Notes: a model not told the origin generated them from the letters alone. 64,000 nt of DNA from Trichobilharzia regenti (GCA_944472135.2 OX235268.1:13212589-13276588), one strand, 5' to 3'. Positions 1 through 12,074 are shown, numbered from the stretch's first letter. A program made the numbers and translations.

Positions 1-817
1 TATTTCACCACACAACTTTAATACGCTGTTGGTAATTAAAGGTGATCGAAGCATTTGGGGGATTAATCCTGTACATTTTAAACTGTGTGTACAAAAACAA
101 TACACTTCGCCTGCCATGATTTACTTGACCTATGCACATATGATTTGTCAATAGTATGTACTTTCGTTTTATATAACTGAGTAATTGTCATGCATTTTAT
201 TTTATTATTGTGAACCATGCTAGTTGTAAAGCAACTACGAAATGAAATAATCTCGCAAAATTTGTTTTCCTAATGCCTGATTCAGCTTAACTTTTCAACC
301 AAAACTACTTACAACAAACTCAGTAGTTCATTTCATATAACTAAAAAAAGCAGATATCAATATCATTAAAATGCCGTGAATAAGAAAGTGAGCTTAGAGA
401 AACACAGGAAACGGTGAGTACTGTTCATTGATTATTATTTCCTTCGGCTTTCGGCGAAACATAGGATTCAAGCAGCACATCTTCACCTCCCTGTATTGTC
501 TGACAGTAGCCTGCAGCTGGTTCAACGACTGTTAACATGCATTCTGTTGTGTACAGCATGACTTCTTCGACGTCACATTAAGAATTTTTTTCTAAACTTT
601 GCCCTGGTGTTTCACCATAGGCAGTATAGTGTGGTTTCATCCAACACGTCTCCTCAGCATGTGTTCATTTCATCTGCATTTCCAACTTCATGTATGTTAG
701 TTAATAGGTCCTTGTTTGCTTTTGCTTATCCATTACAGCGAGCCTTGTGATATTCAGTGTTTTGGCCGCAAAAGCAGCATTTAATCACAGTCTACAACAC
801 TGTGTTGAAAATTCGTT

Positions 818-1140
818 TCATGATGCATGCAACAAGTGTGTTAACCACTGATTGTTAATCACTGACTTGAATTGGGTGGTAAAAATTGGAATTCGCTTCC
901 TGATGCTTAGTAGAGTGGAATTGTGTAATGATTTTGTTTTCCTGACCCTGCTAATATGTGAAACAACGCTTTTCAGATAAGCGAATGAGGTGATTTCCCT
1001 CAAATGTCTGATTTTTTGATAATGATTAGTGCTTCTTGTTGTCGGGTTGGTATCTTCGTTCACTTGGGGTCCTGTCTTCGCTGCCTGCATCTCTTCCAAT
1101 CTGTTGGTTCTCCACTTGAGATCTTCAAGTTTCAGTAGTG
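818..1140 (-). pseudogene. RTE-like LINE relic, palm/thumb region
   Basis: The minus-strand translation contains ITSFAYLKSVVSHISRVRK, which resembles the conserved SFTYLGSVVS segment that follows the catalytic domain in RTE-like LINE reverse transcriptases. The upstream part (KTGPQVNEDTNPT) matches the usual KTKVMRVN stretch. The frame is open for 93 codons but lacks catalytic motifs. It is the counterpart of 15779-16036 in the other arm. It is debris, not a gene. Confidence 0.6.
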
Positions 1141-1499
1141 TCTAAATCTCCTGAGGTATACCTTTCGACTTCACAAATTTTTTGTCTTATAGCTTCCCAT
1201 GCTCTGTTACATGATCTAGTCCTCAAGTGAAACAAGACGTCATTTCAAAAGACTTTATGCATGTACGTATAAGTATAAAAAATTCCACGATACCATACTT
1301 GGCATGTATTTTATGTGATGAAAACAGTGTCAGGGACGAACTAACTAACCTTTTTTGTACTAGCCATTTTGCCCACCCTAATAACATCAAGCTTTGTTGT
1401 TATTGTTCTTCTTATATCTATAATCTTCTCAATTTCATGTTTTTTTTCTCATAAGTGTAAACACCATTTAAGCTGTGTAATAATTGTTGTTTTTATCTT

Positions 1500-1755
1500 T
1501 CCCCTCACCATTTTTTTTCCTTCACGTTCCCAGTGGAACATAAGGCTCCAAGCTAGTGGCTTGAAGTTTCTGTAGCAGTGTTTAATTTTTACAGGATGAG
1601 GTTGCTAGCCTCATGCCCAACCTTTCCTCTTTACCAGGATTATTTCTGGCTCAGTGAGGTAAAGGTGTGCGCCGGCCAGGGATCGAACCCGGACCATATG
1701 CATGGTCGGCGAGCGTGCTAACCGCTATACCACCGACGCACACTCCCCTCACCAT
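1500..1755 (-). mobile_element. tRNA-headed SINE with 12-bp target duplication
   Basis: The SINE body is 1512-1743, minus orientation, flanked by tcccctcaccat at 1500-1511 and 1744-1755. The tRNA-like head (about 1660-1743) has an acceptor-type pairing GCGTCGG with CCGACGC and a B box around GGTTCGATCCC (here gatcgaaccc on the plus strand). The tail ends in ccactgggaacgtgaaggaa (minus sense). The matching site in the right arm, near 15365-15385, has a single copy of the target and no SINE. This is therefore a clean insertion after the arms duplicated. Confidence 0.9.
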
Positions 1756-1999
1756 GATGTATCAATAGAGCATTAGATTCATTACTCTATAACAGGCTAA
1801 AACTTCCAAACTGAATCGACAATACTGTTTGAAAGAAACCCACTGTAATTATTATATTTACTGTTCTCATTTTTTACTTCGAATATTTTTGACTTTATAC
1901 CGTTAAATATGGAAAAATTCCTGTGGTCAATTTTATATATACAATATTGTGACAAATGCTGAGAATTCCATTCTGTATTATAAATTTTGTTTTTGAAAT

Positions 2000-2200
2000 A
2001 GAGTAGATAAAGATAGGAGGCAGACTTGTCTTACTGTTTTCTTCACGTCAAGGGTTCCGGTGAGATTTTCGTTGTGAATCACTTAATATGAGGTGTCATC
2101 ATATAGCTGCTTAATGTGAGGTTCATTGGACATTCCTAAATGCTGGAGCAGTTTCCAGATCGCTTCGCGACAAACGCTGTTAGCGAAGTTAAGTTATATA
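2000..2200 (-). pseudogene. RTE-like reverse transcriptase relic (RQGC region)
   Basis: Read on the minus strand this corresponds to 14980-15120 in the other arm, where the translation IHNKNINGTLDVKKTVRQGC followed by LL recalls the RT motif VIHNGKL...VKTGVRQGCLLSP. It is short, with stops on both sides, so it is a dead fragment. Confidence 0.55.
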
Positions 2201-3332
2201 TTTGATAGCTATTCTGTGTTCTGTGCCTACGTGAGTTATACAACTTCACCAATTAATGTGATCACAGACAGTGAGTTTGTTTGAAACGTCATCAAAATCA
2301 AAAACTTATCTGCATATGTAAATTGTCTGTATTCATAAACATATTTTAACCTTTTGGAATTGTTCACAATTCTCACCAAGTTTATTATGTTGAATCAAAA
2401 TGTCCAAACTTTAACCACATATCGCCAACTAATATGGACTTTTGGATGATGTTTGAGGATAAATATGAAACTGCGAATGCAAAGTCTGGGTGTCAGTGGG
2501 AACACTGTTACCTGGTGCAGATTGCAGGTACGCCCAGCCAATGAAGCTTAAATAAAACGACGAAATGTTAACGTCAGTTTGCATTGCTAGTCACCATCAA
2601 TCAAAGTAACATCAGAGCTTTTAGTAACTTCAGTTAAGTCTATTTTGTTAATGTAGGCCTAATGGAATATTGACCAAGGTTTCATAGGGCATAAAACACG
2701 AAAAAATCACGTAACATCTGCCAATTATTCAGATACCAGAGATCCTGGCTATATCGATGCTCTCAGATGACTAAGCCTTATACGCAGAACACTGTAACCA
2801 ACATAGAACAACAGAAAACGGTTGGTTAACTCGACTGTTTATTCTCCAAGCGATAACGAAACAGATTTGAAACGGTTAATCAGTGCCGAAGTCTGTAAAT
2901 AAACGTTAATATAACGTATAACAATACTTCTCCAATCTTTCGCCAGTCACTACAGCCTTTTGTCTCCCGCCAAATGGAGACCAGTTCCAAAAAAACAAAC
3001 GATCCAATGTTCGCCAGTACTGACAAAACGTCTCTACAAGAAATTTAATTTCCTTGAGTAAATGAACAACATATAGTCAGTTTCTCTTCTCATTTGGATA
3101 TCAGTTACTTCGCGTTTATACAACTAGAAATATTTGCAGGTAGATAATGAAGTAATGAAAATATTTTATGTAAAAAATGGAGGTTAACACGAATAGAAAT
3201 ACAAACATTTATACTATTAACCCATTCATCAATGAAGAAACAGCTAACGTCCAGGCTAATAAGGTTAACTCAACTGACCACTATTTAACTGCATTTGTCT
3301 AGATCAAACAGACAAATCAAATAGGTCAAATT

Positions 3333-3570
3333 GCGTCGTTGGCGCTGCGGTAGAGTGCTGGCCGACCATGTAGGTGGTCCAGGGTTTGATCTCCAGCCAG
3401 CAAAGCACTCCTTTACCGCGCAAAGCCAGCAGTAAGACTGGTAAAGACGGTAATTTGGGAATGAGGCTAGCAACCGCATTCTGTAGAAGTAATCACAACT
3501 GCTACAGAAATTTTAAGCCTCTAGGTTGAAGCCCTATGCTCCACTGGGAACGTAAAGGGATTTAAAAAAA
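3333..3570 (+). mobile_element. tRNA-headed SINE, LINE-like tail
   Basis: The head starts gcgtcgttggcgctgcgg and carries a B-box-like gggtttgatctcc. The body includes the family landmarks aatgaggctagcaacc and ctgctacagaaattttaagc. The tail gaagccctatgctccactgg then gaacgtaaagg resembles the 3' end of the local RTE LINE (gaagccctatgttcc...taaagga at 7792-7824). It is present at the same place in the right arm (13588-13801), so it predates the inverted duplication. Confidence 0.8.
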
Positions 3571-4064
3571 GAGGCAACTAGGTTGATAACATGAACTCTT
3601 AACTACTATTGACTTCGCCTAACAAGAGACCACGAAGCCAATTTATTGACAGCAATAATGATAATAATAATTACAGGAATACTAAATCCATTCTCCTGTG
3701 AAATATCTTTGCACCTGTAAGAAAGTCTGCAGAATAATTAATTACAAACCATTTCCGCCTTGTACATGGTCATATAGTGAATTAATAATATACAGTTGAA
3801 TGTTCGACGTGAGTTGATATGTACTTATGAATGAAAAGTTTCACCTGATATTAAATTCATGTTTTTTCGAAAGGCTTCTCGTTTCAAAGTGACTGTAAAC
3901 TAATTGCGAATGTATGGTGAAGGAAACATGTATTATTGTCAGATGCGTGTAACCATTTGATATAAGAAATTAAATTTCCAACAGCTTTAGAAGTACAATA
4001 AGAAGATAATCTCAAAGACTACAGTGAAGGGAATCCAGATATATTGAAATAATAATACTTATTG

Positions 4065-4755
4065 TATTATTGTTTCCTTTAATTCCTATAGGAGTGTAGG
4101 GCTTCAGCGGCACACCTCCACTGCGTTCGGTTCTCTGGCAACGTTTTCATCACCTGACTTAAAATCTCCCCGAATGCCCTCATCTCCTCTTCGCACGACC
4201 TCCTCCATGTCATTCTAGCACTGACCACCAACTGACCAGTTCATATTCGGTTTGCACACGAGAGAGAACCTGGGGTGTGATGTCGCTTGATGGTTTTCTC
4301 AGAGTATAGCCTACCCACCTCCATTTCTTCCTGCATGTTTGTTGCACAGTTGGTTCCTGCTGGACTGATTCGTTCATTGCCAGAGACTTCTGTTGCTGAT
4401 CTTTTCCGGCCGGTCCTCTGAATTTCAGTCGCATTGAGCGAAGACAGCTGTTGATGAAAGTCTGTAGTTCGTTCGAAGTGCCCTTCGTGACGCGCTAAGT
4501 CTCTGATTCATAAAGTAGCACTGACTTCATATTCATGTTGAATATCTGGGCATTGTTTTTCATGCTGAGTGCTGTTGACCTCCACAGAGACTTGAGAGAA
4601 AGCGAATCCTGCCTTGCTTTCTCGATCTTTACTTTGATATCCTCATCATTCTCTCTCATGTGTAACTGAAACGACGCTTCCTAGGTATGTAAAGGGAATT
4701 CCCTCCTTCGGAGATTATCCTACTTTAGCATAAATGGATTAAGACAATAAGAGTT
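4065..4755 (-). pseudogene. RTE-like LINE, 3' end
   Basis: The minus-strand translation, over broken frames, includes GIPFTYLGSVVS, KSVLLYESET, LQTFINSCLRS, RKKWRWVGYTLRKPSSDIT and a final cysteine-poor tail. This is the carboxy-terminal domain of an RTE-like LINE ORF. The 3' end is near 4065 with an AAT-rich tail. The copy is 5'-truncated near 4755. The right-arm counterpart stops abruptly at 12621 inside this LINE, which marks a deletion there. Confidence 0.8.
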
Positions 4756-5582
4756 GGAAAGGTTGAACAAACACTTTCTTTATACAGAGATCTGGATTTT
4801 CTATTTGGAAAACCATAGCGGATTGTAACGGTTATTTTTCTCCTCATGAATTTACTTCAAAGGAAGAAGCTGTATAGATATTGTGACCAGTGTCGACCTG
4901 ATGTTCAATTACTGCTATTCTTATAATCCTACTTCCACCTCTTCCATAACCAAGAAGGATAGTATTCTTACATTCTGATGAAAGAAAAACTTGAGTCGAA
5001 TGCCAAATTTTTCACTGTTGAGTAAGTAATTCCTCTCAGTATCCATTGAAAAATGTCGATCACATGTAGCAATGCTCTTCCAGAAATTTCCTTTTCACGG
5101 TCATAATGCTGGCACAACAAAAGCTTCTGTTCAAACAGAAACATTAAATTTCATAAGAATATTTTTCGTCAGTTATTATGAACTTCGCGATGTAGTCGAT
5201 TTCTCACGATATTTGTGTCGGTCAATCTTTTTCATTCAGTATACTTTTAAATTTTCAACCCACTATAAGAAATCAACACCCTACCACTTCCTCTTTCTTT
5301 GACAATCCGATTCCACTCCTAACTTGAATGTTTTACTCAGTTTTTGGATTACTGCTGTGGGATAGAATTCTTCAATTCCAAGAACCTTATATGAAATTAC
5401 TTGCCGTCCACGACTATACAGAAATGAAATACATGCAACGTATGATATGTACTCAATAGTATCATCTTGAATAACACACTTCATAAAAATTTCATGCTTT
5501 CAAGAGTTTAATCATTATGTCATGAACTGAATCACTGCTTAAGGTGTAATGAAGTATCATGAAAATACAAGAATATGCACGT
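4756..5582. other. No recognisable feature
   Basis: AT-rich sequence with only short chance frames (76 and 67 codons on opposite strands). No protein family, splice-bounded exon or repeat was recognised. Confidence 0.5.
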
Positions 5583-5853
5583 TTGGTTGGTTGGAGGATT
5601 TCATCATGAGCTGACATGGACTAGAGAACCGTTGAGAAACGTGAGAGTCCTGAAAAGCTGTTTCGTCCTAGTTTGGGACTCGTCATCTCATCTGGTAACC
5701 AGAAAGTCGTAGGTTCGAATCCCAGTGGGTCGTAATGCTAAGGAGTCCCAGAATTGAACGAAACAGATGTCCAGTACTCCATGGGAGGTTTTCCAATGGT
5801 TATCTAACTGAAGTCAGCTAGTAACAAAAACCTCCAACCAATCAAACAAAATT
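5583..5853. mobile_element. Hammerhead SINE, two 3' halves head to head
   Basis: 5583-5688 is a minus-oriented 3' half: its reverse complement contains gagtcccaaactaggacgaa, the stem II and GAAA part of a hammerhead core. 5690-5853 is a plus-oriented piece with taaccagaaagtcgtaggtt then cgaatccc (B-box-like), then aggagtcccagaattgaacg and aaacagatgtcc. Both end with the family tail (ctgacat/gtcagct plus atcatgag). The two halves meet near 5689, giving an imperfect palindrome. Confidence 0.75.
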
Positions 5854-6166
5854 CCCTAGAAAAGCAATACTTGAAAATGTCCACGTTTGTATATTACAAG
5901 TAGGGAAACATAAGATCTTGAGATGAAAAAACGATTTATTCGTTCGTGGTTGAAAGACAAGAGGCAACGACTTCAGAATTAGTCCGGCCATTTCAGCAGT
6001 TGTTTTAAAAAAATATAAGTTGTCCATCAAGTAAAATAAAATAAAGTAAAATAGAGTAACTCCTTTATTAAAACTAGGGGAATAATGTATTTATCACGAT
6101 AAGGCTTCACTGTGTGACTTACTTCATCAACTGATAAGCATAAACAAATGTTAGTTTGCAGGGAGT

Positions 6167-6600
6167 TTAATTGGTTAAAAGATTTCATCATGAGCTGACA
6201 CCCGTTAGAGAACCATTAGGAATCCTAGAAGTACTGAACAGCTGTTTTATCCCATTTTGAGAATCACCTGCAATACACACCCACCACCATGGTCGGAGCC
6301 CATAACCTTCCCGCTACAAAGAAAGCTCGTAAACCATTAGGCTACTAGGATATTATCTAATGGCCAGTCCGTGAATTCCAAAACCTGAAAGTGCACGACA
6401 TAGCGAGAGCACTAGCCGGTGTCAGTGATGCTCAGTATTTGTCCTCATACCTGACTGGCTGTACCCCACTGCTCACGATTTCTCCCTTGAACCAGATAAA
6501 CCCGGTGGGTACATGCTGATGAAGATTCTTGAACTAAGATGAAACTTCTTGCTTCCAATCGTTCCCTAACCCATGCCAGCTCATGATGAAATTCTGGCCA
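6167..6600. mobile_element. Hammerhead SINE pair (minus then plus)
   Basis: 6167-6475 is a minus-oriented, near full-length copy: hammerhead part near 6235-6270, degenerate tRNA-like B box near 6290-6310, then the family's 5' segment (catgaattc/gcgctatgtcgtg in reverse). 6480-6600 is a plus-oriented 3' piece whose core is the best preserved here: CTGATGA at 6516-6522 and GAAAC at 6541-6545, with a weak stem II between. It ends in ccagctcatgatgaaat like other copies. Confidence 0.75.
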
Positions 6601-7204
6601 GCAAATACACGCTCGATTTCTACAGTCGCGTTTTTCTTCTCATGGATCGTATTTCAAATTTAATTAACTGACGTTCCACAAAAATATAAATAATTGAATA
6701 AATCAGTGTCTTTTACATAAAAGACGACGAATATCCAAAGAGAATACATTAAGTTGAATATACTTCATTAGTTGCTGAAATTATGACCATTTATGTTAGG
6801 CCTGATTGATTACGTACGAAATATGCTCAGTATGTATTAATATACATGTTTCGTGATTATTTCTGAGAGAATTAGTTGTGAATATACGGAAAGTTAAGGG
6901 GAAAACGGTTTCTCTGATGGAATTTCTTGATTGTTCTTGCGTTAAGGAGGAAGTCTTCGTAATTTACAACAGACGATGCCGACAGTTTCGCACTATCAAT
7001 GCTGGCTGCATTTGTTTAAATACGTTTCATAATTGCATAGTGGAATATTGTAAATTTATATGGAGGTAGAATGAGACGTAACGGTAACAAGGAAATTTAA
7101 TAGCTGTGAATATATATCACATAGAGTTGCTGAAAACAATTTGTAATTTCTATGATTTAGCAATCTTTCACAATACCATGTATTAAATAGGCACGCATGT
7201 TTGT
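6601..7204. other. No recognisable feature
   Basis: A 63-codon plus-strand frame at 6878-7069 has no recognisable domain or splice context. Nothing else was seen. Confidence 0.45.
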
Positions 7205-7371
7205 GATTAGGTTAAAATAGGGAGTATTTGTGTAAAACTTGCGCACTGTGGTAGTAAGTAATTCCATATTAGTTTGTTTATTAGATATATCACACAGTGA
7301 AACAGTATTATTTATAGTAAATTATTTATTATTATTATTCACAAGTAAATAATACTGTTTCACTATGTGAT
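7205..7371. repeat. PLE terminal repeat, inverted
   Basis: gcactgtggtagtaagtaat at 7244-7263 and gtgaaacagtattatttat near 7299-7317 recur at 7905-7980. They are followed by an inverted copy (taaataatactgtttcac near 7346-7363). The same block sits at the 3' end of the PLE at 7985-8445 and recurs at 28290-28440 and 36880-36990, so it is a PLE end sequence. The (ATT)n run at 7321-7339 lies inside it. Confidence 0.65.
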
Positions 7372-7840
7372 CCGGATTTTCAACTCCAATGTGAAGTCAG
7401 TGCTACTATACGGATCAGAGACTTGGCGAGTCATAAAAAGCATCTCAAACAAACTTCAAACCTTCATTAACAACTGTCTCCGCTCAATACTCAAGATCAG
7501 ATGGCCGGTCAGAAAAGATCAGCAACAGGGATCTCTGGGAGCGAACCAATCAGGAACCGATTGTGAAGCAAATAGGCAGAAAGAAATGGAGATGGATTGG
7601 CCATACGCTGAGGAAACCATCAAGTGACATCACTAGACAAGCCCTCGAGTGGAACCCGAAAGGGAGGCGGCGAGTTGGTCGTCCAAGGGTGACTTGGAGG
7701 AGGTCATGCGAGGAGGAGATGAAAGCATGTGGACAGACCTGGAGCAGGGTGAAAAAGTTGTCAGGAAACCAAAGTCAATGGAGGTGCGCAGCTGAAGCCC
7801 TATGTTCCTCTAAGAACTAAAGGATACAATAATAATAATA
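7372..7840 (+). pseudogene. RTE-like LINE 3' fragment with target duplication
   Basis: This is a 5'-truncated LINE insertion of about 469 bases, flanked by atgtgat at 7365-7371 and 7841-7847. The translation runs RIFNSNVKSVLLYGSETW, TFINNCLRSILKIRWP, then after a frameshift near 7510 IGRKKWRWIGHTLRKPSSDI, WNPKGRRRVGRPRVTWRRSC and a stop at 7818. The tail is (AAT)n. This is the carboxy-terminal domain of an RTE-like element, possibly SR2-related. It is nested in the inverted PLE terminal repeat. One frameshift shows it is dead. Confidence 0.88.
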
Positions 7841-8445
7841 ATGTGATATATCTAATAAACAAACTAATATGGAAGTAAAATAGGGAGTGTGTACATGTGT
7901 AAAAAGTGGGCACTGTAGCAGTATGCAATTCCATATTAATTTAATCATTGGATAAATCACACAGTGAAACAGTATTATTTACTGGATGACAGAGGTTCGA
8001 ACAAAATTTATTGTTCATAATCATATCAGTTATAATCAGGCGACTTCGAAACTTGAGTTTTACAGCTTTCTTTGTTCTCTTCCATTTGTTGTGGGGTTAA
8101 CAGAATTTTCCAGATATCCGACTGGACAGGTGTTAAATGATTCCTATTACACGTATTTTCAGTCGATTCAATAAACAAACTTCCGTTACTAATATCCCCT
8201 TCAACCCTGTTACATTAGATCTTAAAATTGTCATTTTATCCCATCCAGCTTATTGTATGGATGTGTGTAACTGCATGTAGTGAATGGTATAGCTGAATTA
8301 TTCTCCAGATTTCTTACTTTATTTGGGTCAACTAATCTAGACATTGCTAGGATTTTGTGCTCGGCTAGTTTGACTGTACCTGTTCTACTACTCTGACATA
8401 TATATTTTACCTGGTAATGATTGTTTTGTTTAACTGGCTGCACAC
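7841..8445 (-). pseudogene. Penelope-like element, endonuclease carboxy end
   Basis: The minus-strand translation gives KLAEHKILAMSRLVDPNKVR and NLENNSAI, then ESTENTCNRNHLTP and DIWKILLTPQQ in other frames. A diverged copy of the same protein segment lies at 57600-57915 on the plus strand (VRLVEHKTLEKSRLVDLNKI...NTCNRND...EIWKIRLPSRR). The pattern matches the tail of PLE GIY-YIG endonuclease domains (NSAIA.HA...GH, then a CNR motif). Stops and frameshifts break it. The terminal repeat follows at 7860-8040. Confidence 0.65.
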
Positions 8446-9150
8446 GGTCATTTAACCGGCGAAGCTCTTTTTTCTGATTGAATGTGAATTTAGTTTGAAT
8501 TCCAGTTTTATTCCTGCCTTGTTTAGAATCTCCTCTAAGTTTTCCTATATCACTTCTTTGTATAGAAGTACTACTGATGATTAATATTCCCCATCGTTTT
8601 CCTGTATATGTTTGACATACATGTCAATTTTTTAATTTATACTTTTACATTTCCCTACATAATACCTGATTAGTTTATCAGGATAATTATTAAGTTTCAA
8701 AGCTTCTCTTTTATGCCTCACTTCCTATCTTAGACTTTCCTCGGCACTACTTAGTTTTTTTGAACTATTACTTGAATATTTCGTGAAATCTATTTCTACT
8801 AACATACAGTGGGATGGAGAGAACTCCTTCTTTCTTCTAATCACCATCGCCGTAATTGCTAATATCCCTTAACAAGGCAGTTTAGCGGAACTTTATATCC
8901 AATGATGATTGGTAGCATTTGGTGACAGAGACATTTAAAGTCATCAAGTGGCAGAGTTCTCTCACCCAGACAGACTTCGAAAATTTACTCCTTTCACATT
9001 AGAGTAAGCTCTTAAAATATTGTCTAAAACAAGAACTAAAGCTTTGAAGTTAAGTGATCAGGCTTAGAAAACACAATTACATCATAAACGAACTAGTCTT
9101 CCGTTCTGTTCAGTCAGTTTTTATTTTGCTAACTGATATATTGAATCCCA
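8446..9150. other. No recognisable feature
   Basis: AT-rich, without long frames or recognisable repeats. Confidence 0.45.
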
Positions 9151-9151
9151 C

Positions 9152-9337
9152 TGCGTCGGTGGCACAGAGGTTATGAATCTCACTCACCATGCACATGGTC
9201 AGGGGTTCAACCCCCTGTCGACTCACACCTGATATCTATGGTCGGCCCACAAAATTCGGGCTACCAATATCACATGCTGGAAATTTCATACCTGTACTGA
9301 AAAAATACACTGTGGAATCAAGCTGCAATCAAAAAAT
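9152..9337 (+). mobile_element. tRNA-headed SINE, second tail type
   Basis: The head gcgtcggtggcacagaggtt has a good B box (ggggttcaaccccc). The body is ctgatatctatggtcggccc, aaattcgggctaccaatatc, then tgtggaatcaagctgcaatc and an A-rich end. The 3' end of this SINE also appears at 12558-12620 in the right arm, cut at the deletion junction. Confidence 0.85.
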
Positions 9338-9820
9338 AACACAAATAATGGTCGAGCTCTACTGACATGCCAGCCGCTTATTAGGACGCCTTGACGACTT
9401 CTGAGGAATAACACTAATGCTATATAGTGGGTAATAAGTAGCGGTGGAATCCAACGAGTAAATGTTGTCATATTTGCGCTTTGTTGACTGCATGAACCTC
9501 CAGTCCCTAGTGAGTGATGGAAAAGGCTTCAGATAAATCTAGGTGAATAGTCCTACATAGGACGACGGAGTAATTATTCTGAATTACAGTAATAGTCACT
9601 AACCACCATATAAGCTCTTTTTAACTCCTGTGTGATTATGATCACTAAATTAGGGTTTCCGTGAGATGACTTCAATTTCGTTGCTTTGCAGTTCATTGAT
9701 TTTTACACAAATATCAATGATAAGCAAGTGTGTAATCCGTAGGTTTGAAATGTTTCTGAACAAGTTCACTGCAAACTTCATCTAGATTTCGTCTTCCTAC
9801 TGTCGTTAACTATTTTTGTT
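9258..9820. repeat. Left inner arm of large inverted repeat
   Basis: This is the reverse complement of 12075-12620, for example the 61-codon frames at 9286-9471 (minus) and 12425-12610 (plus), which differ by one residue. In the right arm it joins directly to the outer arm. Here it is separated from the outer arm by 4534-9257. Confidence 0.88.
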
Positions 9821-12074
9821 TCTATGCCTCTTGTAATATATATTCACACATCATTACTTACATTTCAAGCTGAAAATTATGATTTCAATTTGTTTGCATG
9901 CTTATTTTGTTCACACCCGTAATTCGTTCTATCCCTGTGTAATTTTTGTTTCTTAGCCACTTGTAATTCATATCAAGTTGAAAATAATTGTCACTTTTTA
10001 TTCGTCTTTGAAATTATTTCTCCAGTTATCAAATATTAATTTTGCCTACGTTGTAACTGTTTTCTAATCCTATGTAATCTTGTTTTCTAAGCACCTTGTA
10101 ACCTATATTCGTACCTTCAAACTTTCATATCAATTTGAAAATGATCATTATTTTTTGTTTAGTTGATAACCATATGCTGTGTTCAGATGAATCGGATTGT
10201 AAACTTATTGATTGCAGTGTCTTTCTAAAGAAGGTGGATCTTTCAAGGAACACGAGTCTGTGGCAAAAAATGCGTTGAAAAGAATCCCTTTTTCAACAGA
10301 CACGAAACGTTTTCGCCTACTGTAAAACTACATCAGTAGTAAACACGAAGTACTGATGAATGTTATATATGACAATATTTTGTTACTCCACTCAAGGCAA
10401 TCTTCTAAATTAGAACAATTTTCCTGCCGTTAGTAAAGAATATGGCCCCGAAGGTGTATTCCCAGTTCTTCCTGTGTTATATATAGTTTATGCTGAATGC
10501 ATTTACTCTTCATTTTTTCTTTCATCAGCTGCATTTACCCGTGATTTTTGTCCATTAGGTTGAATGAGAAGTTTTCTGGAGAAATCTTGAGCAATATAAA
10601 ACATCTTCAACTGATGCACATGCGTATTAATTTAGTCTTCACAACTTTAGTGAATTTACTGTGACATAACAGGCCATTTAACTTACGTGTAAGAAATTTA
10701 CTCTGTTAAAAGATTATGCCAACATGTTACCGAATACATTCAGTTTTATGTCAAAGAATAATTTTATATAGTTGAGCAGCATCAAAAATGTCAGGCAAGA
10801 TCCGAGAAGTACTCAGTGAATGCAACATCAGTATTATCTTCAAAACACCATACATACTAGGGAGCAATTTCGTCCACGTGAAATACAGAAGTCCGAAGGA
10901 TTTACAGTCTAACTATGCCTACAAAATAAAGTGCTCAGGAAGTGATCCAATATCTGTGGGATAAACCTAGCGAGAGATCAAAGTCAGGTGAGATGAACAC
11001 TATACAGTGTCTTATTTAACCTCAGAGGAATTATATTTTACTCGAAACGCCTAAATGTTTGTTAGGCTATCAGCCTACACATTACTGCATCAAGCACTTT
11101 GATAACATTGAATTCATACGGAGAAATTTCGGAAATCACAAAAACATCTCTTATTAAGAGAAAATCCCATTAAAATGTGAATACTATTCTTGTTATTCAT
11201 ACACGCTTTTTTTCGAATCGAACAATATGCGCCTTTTCATCCAATTGACAGCTTAAAACTTACCTCATACTGAAAGACCACTGTAGAGTAGCTGTTCATA
11301 AGCTGAGATCTTGTAGATTCTGATTTCACTTTACTTTGATTAAGCCATTGTTAGCATTAAAAAGCCAGACTATGGTATTAAAAATATCGTTTTGTTTATC
11401 ATTCATTGAGAAAAACAAATATTGTCATTTTATCGACCAGCATCATCAGTTTGCCAGGAAGAATGAGCAACTTTTCCGGTCGAACAATTACAGTTTATAG
11501 TTTTGTGGTGTGAGCAGGATGAAAATCCCCATAATATTCGTAATCTACTAAATAGAAGCTGACATCCAATGAAATGTTTGAATAAAAACAATTGACATAA
11601 GAGGCGTACAGTTTCGGTAAAATGAGTGCATTTTATGCGTGATATTAACAGTGAAATTGTATCTGAGATGTGCCTCCTTAAGGACTTCTGCAACATCTGG
11701 GTCGTGTCACATAATAAACAACTAACTCAGAGTCAGTTCATGAAATAAAGACAAACTGCCTGATTTAGCCACCTGTGCGTGCATATACCAATTCGGCTGT
11801 TGCCGTGTAACCGGTTACTACTAGGCAGATTCCCTACTGAATTTCTGAACACCACATATCTTGGTTGAGCTAGAGATAAAATAAGGAGATACTTGTTTCC
11901 ATAATAGGTTACCTCGTTGGTGTAAGGTATTAGGTGGACACTAATAGAGTTGTTGAAGATAGTTGTCTTATTCCACTCAACCTTCCTCGTGTCTTATTAT
12001 TCCCAATTCTGCAATTCAAAGAAATTGTGACCAGGCAAAATTTTTGTGCCCGAAGGAAAGTTGTCTAGGCGGGC
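9821..12074. other. Inverted-repeat spacer
   Basis: About 2.25 kb of unique-looking AT-rich sequence between the arms. An 88-codon minus frame at 11430-11696 has no recognised domain. No promoter, RNA gene or mobile element was identified. Confidence 0.5.

Larger units (their letters stand above)
1..4533. repeat. Left outer arm of large inverted repeat
   Basis: This segment is the reverse complement of 12621-16879 with scattered substitutions and small indels. Position 1 pairs with 16879, so the repeat probably continues beyond the left edge of the window. Shared landmarks are a PLE 3' end, two RTE reverse-transcriptase relics, a SINE (3333-3570 against 13588-13801) and a LINE 3' end (4065 onward against 12621-13090). 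The arm is about 270 bases longer than its partner, mostly because of an extra SINE at 1512-1743. Divergence looks like a few percent by eye, more than expected from a simple read-fold artefact. Confidence 0.9.
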
